A stretch of 64,000 nt of DNA from NCBI RefSeq assembly GCF_003671495.1, contig NZ_RCHN01000037.1:1-64000 (forward strand), given 5' to 3'. A program made the position numbers and the translations under genes. Positions 55,317 through 64,000 of the stretch are shown here, in pieces. Position 1 is the stretch's first letter, and each line of letters starts with the position of its first letter. The notes under the pieces are model-generated. The model worked only from the letters and a program-made list of their open reading frames with translations, searched no databases and was not told the origin of the DNA. This DNA is from Ketobacter sp. GTDB taxonomy: Bacteria > Pseudomonadota > Gammaproteobacteria > Pseudomonadales > Ketobacteraceae.

Positions 55317-56651
55317 TTATGGTGTCCACTGCAGGTGGTAGGTCTCGGGAAAGGGGCCGTCCTGATAATCCATGGCAGAGGTCGCCCGCAGCCCGTCCAA
55401 ACGCATCACCTGGCGCACCATTTCCGGAATCATGACCCTGCCAATGTGCTTGCCAATGCAATCGTGGGAAGCAAAACCAAAATTGAAATGGTGATACCAG
55501 TTGCGTTGCGGAATGAACTGTTCCGGGTTCAGGTGGCAATAGTCATCGAACATGGCTGACTGGGTCAGCATCAGGACATTGGTGCCTTTGGGGATCGTGG
55601 TCTGACGATCGGTACCCCGGGCGATGGTGTACTCCTGGGACAGTTGACGAAACAGGAACGGACTGATGGGCACAAACCGCAGCGCCTCCCACACCATGGC
55701 ATCAAAGTGTTCCGGATCGGGGCTGGCAGCCGCCTGTCGGGCCTGCGCCAGCAAGTCCGGTTGTTCCAGAAAAAACCGCACGGTCTGCGCTACTGCCTGG
55801 GACGTGGTTTCCACCGTGCCCACCAGCAAGCCGCCGATGTTGGCACCCAGACGTTCCAGCGGAAAATCCACGTTTTCAGCGAAGCAGGTCAGCAGCATCC
55901 GTTGCACAATATCGTCCCGCAACCGGATGGGGGCAAACCCCAAGCCGCGACGCAGCCGGTTAAAGGCGGCCAGCGGAGTTCGTATCAGGCGCTCCCGGGT
56001 GTTGACGGAAATGAGTTTGCGCACCAGCAGGGCCTTGATGTAGCGCTGCATCTCTTGCACACAGCGATCCTGTTGCTCTGCTATGTACTGGGATTTTTCC
56101 GGCGCATGCAGGTTGAAGGGTTGATTGTGGAACGTGTTGTACTGATTCCAGTAGGACCAGTCCAGCAGCTTGTCGGTCGCCACGCCGTCCAGGCCAAAAT
56201 AATCACGCACCAACACCGTGGGCACGATACGGCTGTAATGGCGGATCATCTCCATCGACCCGGCGCCAGCCTGCAACCGATCCCGGGCCGCCTGCGCCAC
56301 CAGCTCCCTGATCCGGGGTACGTCATCCCGATTCAAAAAACCCAGCATGATGGCCCGTTCCCGTTCGTGCAGCGGGTTGTCGTCGTGGGCCATCATAAAA
56401 CCCGGGTCGTCGTCGGTAACGCCCATCTTGGACCTGTACAGCGCCACAGTAAAAATCCTGGGCATCTGCAGGGCATCCCGAATGTCGGTAAAGCGGGACA
56501 ACAAGGTACACTCGGGGGTCACCAGGACCGGCCGCTCGCGCCGCAACTGCGCAAAAAAAGTCAGGGGTTCCGTTGCCATCCACTGTTTGACCAATGGAAA
56601 TTGTTCAGCTTCCGATGCCGCATCATATTCCGCCAGGTAGTCTCTGGTCAT
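55317..56651 (-). CDS. Cytochrome P450, partner of the COX-like peroxidase
   Basis: Soluble bacterial-type P450 of 444 aa. The heme-thiolate loop is FGFASHDCIG with C398; the position normally Gly is Ala. The I-helix block VGTVETTS keeps the acid-alcohol pair E281/T282, and the K-helix ExxR is E322-A-L-R325. The conserved Glu/Thr argue for a normal monooxygenase rather than a Thr-less allene-oxide or hydroperoxide lyase type, but isomerase activity cannot be excluded. GGAGG lies 5 nt upstream of the ATG at 56651; the in-frame ATG six codons earlier is less well placed. It follows the COX-like gene by 47 bp on the same transcript, so it probably modifies that enzyme's oxygenated lipid product. 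No ferredoxin gene is nearby. Confidence 0.9.
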   Translation of the reverse strand: MTRDYLAEYDAASEAEQFPLVKQWMATEPLTFFAQLRRERPVLVTPECTLLSRFTDIRDALQMPRIFTVALYRSKMGVTDDDPGFMMAHDDNPLHERERAIMLGFLNRDDVPRIRELVAQAARDRLQAGAGSMEMIRHYSRIVPTVLVRDYFGLDGVATDKLLDWSYWNQYNTFHNQPFNLHAPEKSQYIAEQQDRCVQEMQRYIKALLVRKLISVNTRERLIRTPLAAFNRLRRGLGFAPIRLRDDIVQRMLLTCFAENVDFPLERLGANIGGLLVGTVETTSQAVAQTVRFFLEQPDLLAQARQAAASPDPEHFDAMVWEALRFVPISPFLFRQLSQEYTIARGTDRQTTIPKGTNVLMLTQSAMFDDYCHLNPEQFIPQRNWYHHFNFGFASHDCIGKHIGRVMIPEMVRQVMRLDGLRATSAMDYQDGPFPETYHLQWTP

Positions 56652-56698
56652 GGATACCTCCGTCTCCATGGGAATGTTTCAGCAACAATGAATGGAAA

Positions 56699-58300
56699 TC
56701 ATACACTGAATCCGGCTTGACCCGCGACACGGTTGCGCGCCAACAGATCCTGCACGCTGCGGGTCTGCTCAATCAGGTCCAGCCCATAGCGGGTGAAGGT
56801 CTGCTCGTTGTAGACGCTTTTGGCAAGCAAGGGGTTGGTGTAGATCTGGGTAAAGGCATCGTAGGCCACCATCGCGTTCAGCAAGTCGCCAAACAGGGCA
56901 CCCTGTTTGCCGGGCTTCTCTGCGAACAGTCCCACCACAAACTCAACATTATCGATGTGTTGGTATAAATCGCGCAGGCGCCGTTGCAGGTCCACATCAT
57001 CGGTGAGCTCGGCAAAGGATTTGAGGGGTTTGATGCCGAATAACGGATGCCGGAAGGCGCGCCGGTAGGCATTGAAAGGCTGCAACCGGAACTCGCGCCC
57101 CATGCGCAGGGTGGCGTGTTCCGCGCCCAGCAGAAAGTCCGGCACATTGCCCAGGCCGATCTTGCCCGCCGCCTGGGTCGATGCGAGGGTCATCAGCTCC
57201 CCCAGCCCCAGATCTTCCAGCACCTGGTTGTTGACCCGAAAATCGGTGTGATCCACGTCCTCACCACGCACCTTGATGGTGGTGGGCACCAGCCCATGCC
57301 AGCGATACAGCAGATCAAATTCCATTGAGATCCAGGGGTCCCGGTACCAGGGCGTACACTCGGCAAACCCGGGATCAAATTTAAAGATCGGATAACCCGC
57401 GATGTGATTGATGTACTCCTCCACCACCAGCTTCATCAAAATAACGATGTTGATCATGCGCGCCGTCTGAAACAAGCGCTCATCATCCCACTGCGGGCCG
57501 GTGTACTGGGATTGCAAGGCGCGACAGATCCGGTTGTGTTCCCGCAAGAACAGGGTGCTGACCGCCACATACCCAATGGAGGAATTGCCCCGCTCCAGGC
57601 CGGTGGCGTACAGCTTGTGGCGACGCTCCTGGGGCCAGCTGCCAAAGATCAGGTCCAGCTTCTCGGCAGAGGCATAGGGCAGTCGCCGGTAGTGCGGTTT
57701 CACCTGCCACTGACCCTGTTGATCCAACTCCCCCAGATAATCCGGAAACTCCTCGCCGTGGATCTGCTGGCTGCGCAACAGGCCGCCCGTGCCGGTTCGC
57801 AGCAAACGGGTGGTGGTCTCTTTCAAACCGTAGATCTGGCACAAATCGATATTGTGGTTGGAAGTGTTCTTGCGGCGGTCAAAGGAGTCAATGCGCAATA
57901 CGCTGTCGGTGAACCACTGGGCGAAGAACATGAACAGCAGCGATGAGCGATCGGTCTGCATGGGACCCTGGCGGCGGAACAGCTCCGTCACCTCACCCCA
58001 GCGCTGGGTCTGCGGGTCGAAGCCCGTGTCTTCCGGTAACCCTTCCACATAGGTGCGCTCCGCCGGGGGCAGGTGACGGGCGGAGAATTGCTTGTCGATC
58101 AGCATGGGCCAGGTGGTGTATTCACCCACCTCGCCCCACGCCTCCCGCGGCTCCGGTTTGGGGTGATGGGACCACAAGCTGAACGGACGCGGTCGCGCGG
58201 ACGTGGTGGTGCAGTAATAATGGGTGGCCACCCGGTTAACCCATTTCCCCAACACTGGCAGAGAGTTGACGGACTGGACTACCTGTTTGATTCCACTCAT
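56699..58300 (-). CDS. Cyclooxygenase-like animal-type heme peroxidase
   Basis: Protein of 533 aa that can be aligned by eye with mammalian prostaglandin H synthases from the start of the catalytic domain to the C-terminal FSV. Shared blocks are MFFAQWFTD (COX FFAQHFTH), FLREHNRIC, LYRWHGLVP (COX LYHWHPLLP), FNAYRRAF, LYQHIDNVE and EKPGKQGALFGD. Conserved residues are the cyclooxygenase tyrosine Y332 (COX Tyr385), proximal heme His H335 (His388), Q128 (Gln203) and S515 in TRSVQDL (aspirin Ser530). The distal His207 position is Asp132, and Arg120 is not obviously kept. It lacks signal peptide and EGF domain. Likely a fatty-acid oxygenase with weak peroxidase activity; a linoleate-type dioxygenase is the alternative. 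AAGGAG supports the start. Confidence 0.88.
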   Translation of the reverse strand: MSGIKQVVQSVNSLPVLGKWVNRVATHYYCTTTSARPRPFSLWSHHPKPEPREAWGEVGEYTTWPMLIDKQFSARHLPPAERTYVEGLPEDTGFDPQTQRWGEVTELFRRQGPMQTDRSSLLFMFFAQWFTDSVLRIDSFDRRKNTSNHNIDLCQIYGLKETTTRLLRTGTGGLLRSQQIHGEEFPDYLGELDQQGQWQVKPHYRRLPYASAEKLDLIFGSWPQERRHKLYATGLERGNSSIGYVAVSTLFLREHNRICRALQSQYTGPQWDDERLFQTARMINIVILMKLVVEEYINHIAGYPIFKFDPGFAECTPWYRDPWISMEFDLLYRWHGLVPTTIKVRGEDVDHTDFRVNNQVLEDLGLGELMTLASTQAAGKIGLGNVPDFLLGAEHATLRMGREFRLQPFNAYRRAFRHPLFGIKPLKSFAELTDDVDLQRRLRDLYQHIDNVEFVVGLFAEKPGKQGALFGDLLNAMVAYDAFTQIYTNPLLAKSVYNEQTFTRYGLDLIEQTRSVQDLLARNRVAGQAGFSV

Positions 58301-58357
58301 GAGGCGCTCCTTACGCTCGCGATAGCCATATTTCTACTATGCCTTTACTGCGGCGAT

Positions 58358-58386
58358 ATTACACACGCATTCTGAAGGTTTGGCAA
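58358..58386 (-). promoter_or_regulatory. Predicted promoter of the COX-like/P450 operon
   Basis: On the minus strand a TTGCCA -35 (58386-58381) and a TGTAAT -10 (58363-58358) are separated by exactly 17 bp, about 55 bp upstream of the ATG. Both hexamers match the sigma70 consensus at 4-5 of 6 positions. Confidence 0.5.
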
Positions 58387-58420
58387 AAATACGGATCTTG
58401 ATGTAAGGACGAAATGCGCC

Positions 58421-61400
58421 TCAACCCAAACCGCTATTGCGGTCCGGGGTTGCCTTTAATGTCTCCAGGTGCGCCATCAGGTCTGCAAACTCCTGTTGCA
58501 GCTGCGCCAGATAGGGTTGCAATGCTCCCGGGTTTGAGCCCTGGGCTTCTGCCTCTAACGTCTGACACAGCTGCTGTACGCGAACGGCACCCAGGCTGCC
58601 TGCGGAGCCTTTCAGCGCGTGCGCCAGCGCGGCCACCCGGGGCCCATCACCTTGCTGGATAGCCGCCTCCAATTCCGCGACCCGCGCCGGGGAGACTTCA
58701 CAGAAGATCGCAATCATCTCCTGCTCCCGCTCCGGTTTGTGACGTACTCTGCGCAGCAGGGCTTCACGGTCCAACAACGGAAATTCCGCCAGCGCGACCG
58801 GTGTGGCATCGGCTGCCCGGGGTTTGGCGATGGGGCCGCCAGCAACAATGGGGTGCCTGCGTTTGATCTGGTTGATCCAATACACCAGCTTCGGCTCCAG
58901 CTCCGCCGGCTCCAGGGGCTTGGTAATGTAGTCATCCATCCCTGCCAGCATACAGCGCTCGCGGTCACCCGCCATGGCACTGGCGGTCATGGCCACAATG
59001 GGCACCTTGCGCGCTGCTTCGCCCGACAGGCCACTGCGGATCTGACGGGTGGCGGTATAGCCGTCCATCACCGGCATCTGGCAGTCCATCAGCACCAGAT
59101 CGAACGCGGATTCCGCCAGGGCATCCATCGCCTCCTTGCCGTTATCCACGGTGACGATGGAAGCGCCGGAATCTTCGATCAGACCCACTGCCACTTCCTG
59201 GTTGATCTGGTTGTCATCCACCACCAGAATGCGCACGCCACTCAGATCCAAGGCCGTTGCCGGGCCCTCTGCCTGTCCTGCTCCAAGGCCTGGGCCGGAC
59301 TCACGCCGGGCCGCGGATTCCAGTTCCGCCGAGGCGGCGCCTGCCTGCCACGGTTGCTCCGGCTCACCCTGCACCCGTCTCAGCAAGCGCAGCAATTCTG
59401 CGCGGGTGACCGGCTTCACCAACCTGAATACATTGTCGTGATCGGCGGCGCCGAAGGCATCGCGATCAATATGGTGGATCATCAGCGCGAGCGGCTCCGA
59501 TGGCGCCGCCACAAGCCCTTCCGGCATCACTTTCTCATCCAGCAAGCGCAAGCGGTAGCCGGGCGAAGAATCCCCATCGGCGGGCAGCGAGTCAACACAG
59601 TCCACCTGCTCTGCGCCCCAGTGTCGCAATTGGCGGGCGATGGTATCCGCCACAGGCTGGCACGGGTCCACCACCAGAAACCGTTGCCCACTCAGGTCCA
59701 CGTCGGTCGTGTTGGCTGTGGCTGCCGACACCCCATCCTGGATAATCTGGCTGATCGTAAAGCGAAACGTACTGCCCACCCCTTTAGTGCTGCTGACCTC
59801 AATACGACCGCCCATCATCTCGCACAGTTGACGGGTGATGGACAGCCCCAGGCCGGTGCCCCCAAACTCGCGGGTGACGCTGCTGTCCTCCTGGGAGAAG
59901 GCTTCAAAAATGGAGGTCAGTTGGGTCTCGGCAATACCGATGCCGGTGTCTTCCACATCGACGCTGATGGTGCAATGGCGATCATCGACGGCAGCGGACG
60001 TCACACGCACCTGTATCCAGCCACTGTGGGTAAACTTCAGGGCATTATTGATCAGGTTGGTGAGTATCTGACGCACCCGGTTAGGGTCGCCAATCAGGTG
60101 CGGATGATGCAGGTTGATGCTATCCACCACCAGCTCCAGACCCTTCTCGTGAGCCCGGACCGACATGGACACCGCCACATCGGAGATCAGGCGCTCCAGG
60201 TCATAGCTGACATGATCGATCTCCAGTTTTCCGGCTTCGATTTTGGACAGATCCAACACATCGTTGATCAGTGATGCCAGGGACCCGGCACTGGATTCCG
60301 CCATGGCCAGATAGCGTTGTTGCTGCTCCGGCGTGCCGGCTTTACGCAACAGTTTCAACATACCGATGATGCCGTTCAGCGGAGTACGGATCTCGTGGCT
60401 GACGTTGGCAATAAAACTGCTTTTGGTCTGGCTGGCGGACAACGCCTCGTTACGGGCCTGCTCCAGTTCCCGGGTTCGCTCCTGCACCTGCAGTTCCAGG
60501 TTCAGGTTCACTTCGCGTATTTTGCTTTCCGCCTCAATCTGTGCCGTAACATCGCGGAAGATGGCGGAGATTCCCATGATGGTACCCTGGTTGGCGATGG
60601 GGGACAGGGACACGGTGGCATACAAGCGGGACTGATTGCGTTTTTTGAGCGTGAGGCTGACCGGTTCGTGGTATTTGCCATCGGCGATGGTCTTGATGGC
60701 CTGCTCCAGCACGGCCTGCTGCTCCCCCAACCCCAGCACGTCACACAGCGGCTGGCCTTCCACCTGGCGGGCGGAATAGCCCAGCATGTCCTGGGCAGAG
60801 GTGTTCCAGTGCTGAATGTTACCCGCCGGGTCCATGGCCACGATGGCATCCGATGAGCCTTCGATAATGGACTCAAAGCGGGCCTGGGTTTTGACAAGCC
60901 GCAGGTTCTTGTTGAGGTTGGCCCGGAAGATAAGCAGGAAGACCAGCAACAGCCCCACAATGCCACCACCGACCAGCAGGGAACGGGTACTCTGCTCATA
61001 CAGCAGTTGCTCCACATGAGTCTGCGACAGCAATAGCGCCAACACCATGTAGTGATCCGTGACCCGTTGATCCAGGGGAACGGTGGACTCCTGATAGAAA
61101 AAAGCCCGGCCGGTGTTGGTATCCCGCACCAACCCCAGGGCAGGCACGGTGCTGGCAACCGTCTGGTACAGATCCTCCCAGGTGAATTGCCCTGCCAGTT
61201 CGTGACGGAACGCGTAATTCGCCACCGGGTGGGCGATCACATTCCGCTGCGCGTTCATCACCACCAGGCCCAGCTCAGCAGGCATATCCAACGCCAGGGC
61301 ACTGAGCAGCGCCTGCGCATCAAAGTTCAACACAACCATGCCGAATATGTTGTAGTCCGCATCGAACACCGGCACCCCGATTCGATAGGTGGGCTGATGG

Positions 61401-61954
61401 GGGAAAACGATTTCCCCATACTCGCGGTTGAGATTGATCTCTGACACATAGATCTGGTCGGGCTTCAGCTTGCTGATATCCTGCACATAAGCCCGGCCAC
61501 CCTTTGCCTGCAGTTCCCGGCCACGGCGGACCTTGATGTTGCCGCCGATCCTGTCCACCCGCACCAACTCCCGGCCGTTGTCCGCCATCCCGATGTAACG
61601 CACCTGTTGCACCGAGGGATTATCTTCCAGATAGGCTTCGAAAATGATTTCCAGTCGCCGCTTCCACTGGGACAGGCGGGTATCATCCTCCGGGTCCACA
61701 CCCCCATTCCGGGTGGCGCGCACAATCCCCCGTACCGGCGGCGTGGAATAGAGAAAATGGGCTTTGGCACGATCTTCCTGCAGATGCCGCTGCAGCAGGT
61801 TTGCCCGCAGGCTCAGCTGCTCAGAAATACGCTGGGCTTGTTGTTCATAAATACGGGTGCGGGTGGACTCGTGGGTATACCACCCCAGCAACACCGCCAC
61901 CACCAGGATCACCGGTACCGCTATTTTGAGAGGCAGTTGCTTCTCGTCCTGCAT
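58421..61954 (-). CDS. Hybrid sensor histidine kinase with Hpt domain
   Basis: Protein of 1177 aa. TM1 lies at residues 10-25, a large periplasmic dCache-like sensor at about 40-310, and TM2 at about 326-345. Then come PAS (355-475), a short coiled coil, HisKA with H520 (NVSHEIRTPLNG), HATPase with GGTGLGLSI (698-706), a degenerate receiver (757-862, LLDEKV with D806 but an incomplete acidic pocket), a complete receiver (908-1030, D957 in MDCQMPVMDG) and a C-terminal Hpt (H1112 in AHALKGSAGS). It is a full phosphorelay protein of the BarA/ArcB class; the output regulator must be elsewhere. GAGGTG precedes the ATG. It lies 14 bp downstream of the GGDEF/EAL gene, so the two form an operon. Confidence 0.9.
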   Translation of the reverse strand: MQDEKQLPLKIAVPVILVVAVLLGWYTHESTRTRIYEQQAQRISEQLSLRANLLQRHLQEDRAKAHFLYSTPPVRGIVRATRNGGVDPEDDTRLSQWKRRLEIIFEAYLEDNPSVQQVRYIGMADNGRELVRVDRIGGNIKVRRGRELQAKGGRAYVQDISKLKPDQIYVSEINLNREYGEIVFPHQPTYRIGVPVFDADYNIFGMVVLNFDAQALLSALALDMPAELGLVVMNAQRNVIAHPVANYAFRHELAGQFTWEDLYQTVASTVPALGLVRDTNTGRAFFYQESTVPLDQRVTDHYMVLALLLSQTHVEQLLYEQSTRSLLVGGGIVGLLLVFLLIFRANLNKNLRLVKTQARFESIIEGSSDAIVAMDPAGNIQHWNTSAQDMLGYSARQVEGQPLCDVLGLGEQQAVLEQAIKTIADGKYHEPVSLTLKKRNQSRLYATVSLSPIANQGTIMGISAIFRDVTAQIEAESKIREVNLNLELQVQERTRELEQARNEALSASQTKSSFIANVSHEIRTPLNGIIGMLKLLRKAGTPEQQQRYLAMAESSAGSLASLINDVLDLSKIEAGKLEIDHVSYDLERLISDVAVSMSVRAHEKGLELVVDSINLHHPHLIGDPNRVRQILTNLINNALKFTHSGWIQVRVTSAAVDDRHCTISVDVEDTGIGIAETQLTSIFEAFSQEDSSVTREFGGTGLGLSITRQLCEMMGGRIEVSSTKGVGSTFRFTISQIIQDGVSAATANTTDVDLSGQRFLVVDPCQPVADTIARQLRHWGAEQVDCVDSLPADGDSSPGYRLRLLDEKVMPEGLVAAPSEPLALMIHHIDRDAFGAADHDNVFRLVKPVTRAELLRLLRRVQGEPEQPWQAGAASAELESAARRESGPGLGAGQAEGPATALDLSGVRILVVDDNQINQEVAVGLIEDSGASIVTVDNGKEAMDALAESAFDLVLMDCQMPVMDGYTATRQIRSGLSGEAARKVPIVAMTASAMAGDRERCMLAGMDDYITKPLEPAELEPKLVYWINQIKRRHPIVAGGPIAKPRAADATPVALAEFPLLDREALLRRVRHKPEREQEMIAIFCEVSPARVAELEAAIQQGDGPRVAALAHALKGSAGSLGAVRVQQLCQTLEAEAQGSNPGALQPYLAQLQQEFADLMAHLETLKATPDRNSGLG

Positions 61955-61968
61955 GAATGCACCTCGCG

Positions 61969-64000
61969 TCAGATTTTTCGCAGTGCTGCCTGCTCCTGCC
62001 CTTTCGACTGGACCACTCCGATGGTGGCCACCAGATCTTTCAGGGGAACCGCTGGGGAGTAATAAAACCCCTGCACCACATGGCAGCCTTTGCGCTGCAC
62101 AAACTGCAGTTGCTCGACACTCTCAACCCCTTCTGCCACCACTTCCAGTTCCAGGCCTTCGGCAATGGCGGTAATGGCGCTGACAATGGCCACGTTCTGC
62201 TTCTTCTCAATGGCCATAAAACTGCGGTCAATCTTGATGACATCGATAGGATACTGGGAGACATAGGACAGGCTGGAATAGCCGGTGCCGAAATCGTCGA
62301 TGGCCAGCACTACGCCCATTTTACTCAAGGCGCTGAGCTTGCTGGTAATAGCGTCGGAATCCACCATCAGCATGCTTTCGGTGATTTCCAGCTCCAGGGC
62401 TTGCGGCGGCAAACCGCTTTCCTGCAGCGCGGCTTTCACAATGCTGACGAAGTTGGCGTGCTCGAACTGGCGGGGGGAGACGTTCACCGCCACCCGATAA
62501 TTCACCCCCTGTTTGACCCGCAACTGCTGCACGTCCGCACAGGCCTGTCGCAACACCCATTCCCCCAGGGTAGTGATAAACCCCGTGGTTTCTGCCATGG
62601 GAATAAACTGGGCCGGGGGAATCATACCGCGCTTTGCATCGGGCCAGCGCAGCAGTGCCTCCACCCCCACCACCAGTCCGTTGCTCACATCCAGCTGGGG
62701 TTGATAGTGGAGTTCCAGCCGCTCATGACGGAAAGCCTCATGCAGGGCCTGTTCAATGGCCAGGTTTTCCAGATTGTTGGACGCCAGGCTGTGATCGAAT
62801 ACCTTATAGGCGCTGCGGCCACTCTGTTTGGCATGGTACATGGCCATGTCCGCGTGCTTGAGCAGGGTTTCCGGGTTATCCCCATGTTCCGGATACAGGC
62901 TGAATCCGATACTGGGCGTCACCACCAGATTGTTCAACCCCACGGTAATGGGCTTGGCCACCAGCTCCAGAATTTTGCGGCACACCCGCTCCACGTCTTT
63001 GATGGAATCAATGTCGGGCAGCAGCACCACAAATTCATCGCCACCCATGCGACAGACGGTATCGGATTCCCGCACGGAATGCAGCAGCCGTTCGGCCACG
63101 GTCTTCAGCAACTGGTCACCCGCCAGGTGCCCCAGGGTATCGTTAATGCGTTTGAAACGATCCAGATCCAACACCAGCACCGCGAGACCACCCTGCTGCC
63201 GTTTCACCCGCAGCAGCGCCGTTTGCAGGCGATCCTGCATCAGGGTGCGATTGGGCAGGCCAGTGAGGCCATCATGGTGGGCAATGTGTTCGATGTACTC
63301 GTTGGCCCGCTTCTGGTCGGTGATGTCATAGGCCACCAGCAGATAACCGGTCACGACACCGTCCTCACTGCGCAGGGTATTCACCGTCAGGTTCACCGGC
63401 AGGGTGGAGCCGTCCTTACGCACATAGGTCCATTCGCAGCCTTCCACCACCCCGCGCCGGGCTTTCTCCACCAGGGCCTGAAAGCCGGCCTCAATCTCGG
63501 CACCCAGTTCAGCGGAGAGCAACGCCGCCCGGGTATCCAGTTCACCCTGCTCATGAAACACCTTGGCATTCTGCTGGTTAACCAGCTCATCCCGTTCATA
63601 CCAGAGCATGGCCTCCAGCGCGGGGCTGACGGCGATGATTTTGCCTTGAATATCCGTGGCCACAATACTGAAGGGGGATTGTTCGATGATGGATTGGGTG
63701 AGCTGGTGCGCCTGCTTCATGACCCGCTCGGCCTGCTTGCGGTGACTGATGTCCACCACCGTGGCCAGCACCCGTTGCTTGCCGTGCATCTCGATGCCGC
63801 TGAGGGAAACCTCAACGGGAATTACCGCGCCCTTGTTGTTCAGCAACTCCAGGTCCATGCCCTCACGCATGCGGCGGGGGGTCATGTTGTCGAAATAGTT
63901 GCTGATCAATGCCTGATGACCGTGGCGGGATTCGAACGGCACGAAGCGATTGATGCTGATCTCGTTCACCTGCTCGGCCGTGATCTCCAGCAACTCGCAG
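61969..64000 (-). CDS. PAS-GGDEF-EAL c-di-GMP protein (5' end outside window)
   Basis: At least 677 residues; the frame is still open at the right edge, so the N-terminus is missing. Visible parts in order: the end of a PAS domain, a second PAS (SIIEQSPFSIVATDIQGKII), GGDEF and EAL. The GGDEF site RMGGDEFVVLLPD is intact, with an RxxD inhibitory site (RESD) five residues before it. The EAL domain has the catalytic EALLRW motif, NVSPRQFEHANF and DDFGTGYSSLSY. Both synthesis and hydrolysis of c-di-GMP are therefore possible; such dual proteins often work mainly as phosphodiesterases. It is co-directional with the hybrid kinase gene 14 bp downstream. Confidence 0.88.
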   Translation of the reverse strand, partial: CELLEITAEQVNEISINRFVPFESRHGHQALISNYFDNMTPRRMREGMDLELLNNKGAVIPVEVSLSGIEMHGKQRVLATVVDISHRKQAERVMKQAHQLTQSIIEQSPFSIVATDIQGKIIAVSPALEAMLWYERDELVNQQNAKVFHEQGELDTRAALLSAELGAEIEAGFQALVEKARRGVVEGCEWTYVRKDGSTLPVNLTVNTLRSEDGVVTGYLLVAYDITDQKRANEYIEHIAHHDGLTGLPNRTLMQDRLQTALLRVKRQQGGLAVLVLDLDRFKRINDTLGHLAGDQLLKTVAERLLHSVRESDTVCRMGGDEFVVLLPDIDSIKDVERVCRKILELVAKPITVGLNNLVVTPSIGFSLYPEHGDNPETLLKHADMAMYHAKQSGRSAYKVFDHSLASNNLENLAIEQALHEAFRHERLELHYQPQLDVSNGLVVGVEALLRWPDAKRGMIPPAQFIPMAETTGFITTLGEWVLRQACADVQQLRVKQGVNYRVAVNVSPRQFEHANFVSIVKAALQESGLPPQALELEITESMLMVDSDAITSKLSALSKMGVVLAIDDFGTGYSSLSYVSQYPIDVIKIDRSFMAIEKKQNVAIVSAITAIAEGLELEVVAEGVESVEQLQFVQRKGCHVVQGFYYSPAVPLKDLVATIGVVQSKGQEQAALRKI

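Overview
The window is 64 kb of GC-rich, densely coding DNA. It looks like the chromosome of a free-living gammaproteobacterium with a lipid-, hydrocarbon- or steroid-oriented metabolism. The signs are OMPLA, two MpaB-type oxygenases, two acyl-CoA ligases, a ketosteroid-dehydrogenase-like flavoprotein, an acetaldehyde dehydrogenase/4-hydroxy-2-oxovalerate aldolase pair, a P450 and large c-di-GMP and phosphorelay proteins. A genus cannot be fixed from the sequence alone. I saw no tRNA, rRNA, IS element, prophage or CRISPR array.

Layout. 0.2-2.1 kb: the last two steps of a meta-cleavage pathway. 2.3-11.7 kb: LuxR-type regulator, NnrU-like membrane protein, a divergent MpaB oxygenase/TetR pair, a sulfotransferase-glycosyltransferase-deacetylase cassette, a nucleoside permease and a PhzF-like protein. 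11.7-26.8 kb: two paralogous minus-strand envelope gene clusters around an AraC-type regulator. Each has the order SurA/PpiC-like PPIase, HupE/UreJ-type membrane protein, DUF3604 (PHP-like) protein, then a beta-barrel protein. The first also carries a patatin lipoprotein, a DUF3313 lipoprotein and OMPLA. The second has a Fur-box-like sequence upstream. 27.1-29.3 kb: DUF2834 protein, CoA transferase, small lipoprotein. 29.4-34.9 kb: acnA-fumC-pyk in one direction. 35.2-45.8 kb: second MpaB, acyl-CoA ligase, NmrA-like and SRPBCC proteins, D-lactate-dehydrogenase-like flavoprotein, chemoreceptor, class V aminotransferase, and a papain-like protease with a repeated C-terminal tail. 46-52 kb: orphan ModA, HIBADH-like dehydrogenase, second acyl-CoA ligase divergent from a KstD-like flavoprotein and SDR. 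52.2-55.3 kb: cyclase/ATPase/TPR signalling protein. 55.3-58.3 kb: a cytochrome P450 and a cyclooxygenase-like heme peroxidase in one operon. 58.4-64 kb: hybrid histidine kinase and a GGDEF/EAL protein that runs off the right edge.

Two systems stand out. (1) The COX-like peroxidase aligns by eye with animal prostaglandin H synthases over nearly its whole length. It keeps the catalytic Tyr, the proximal His and the aspirin-site Ser, but has Asp where the distal His should be. It is paired with a P450, which suggests bacterial oxylipin synthesis. (2) The duplicated PPIase-HupE/UreJ-DUF3604-barrel module, possibly iron/metal-regulated, looks like an uncharacterised envelope system. All homology statements come from reading motifs; no database search was run.
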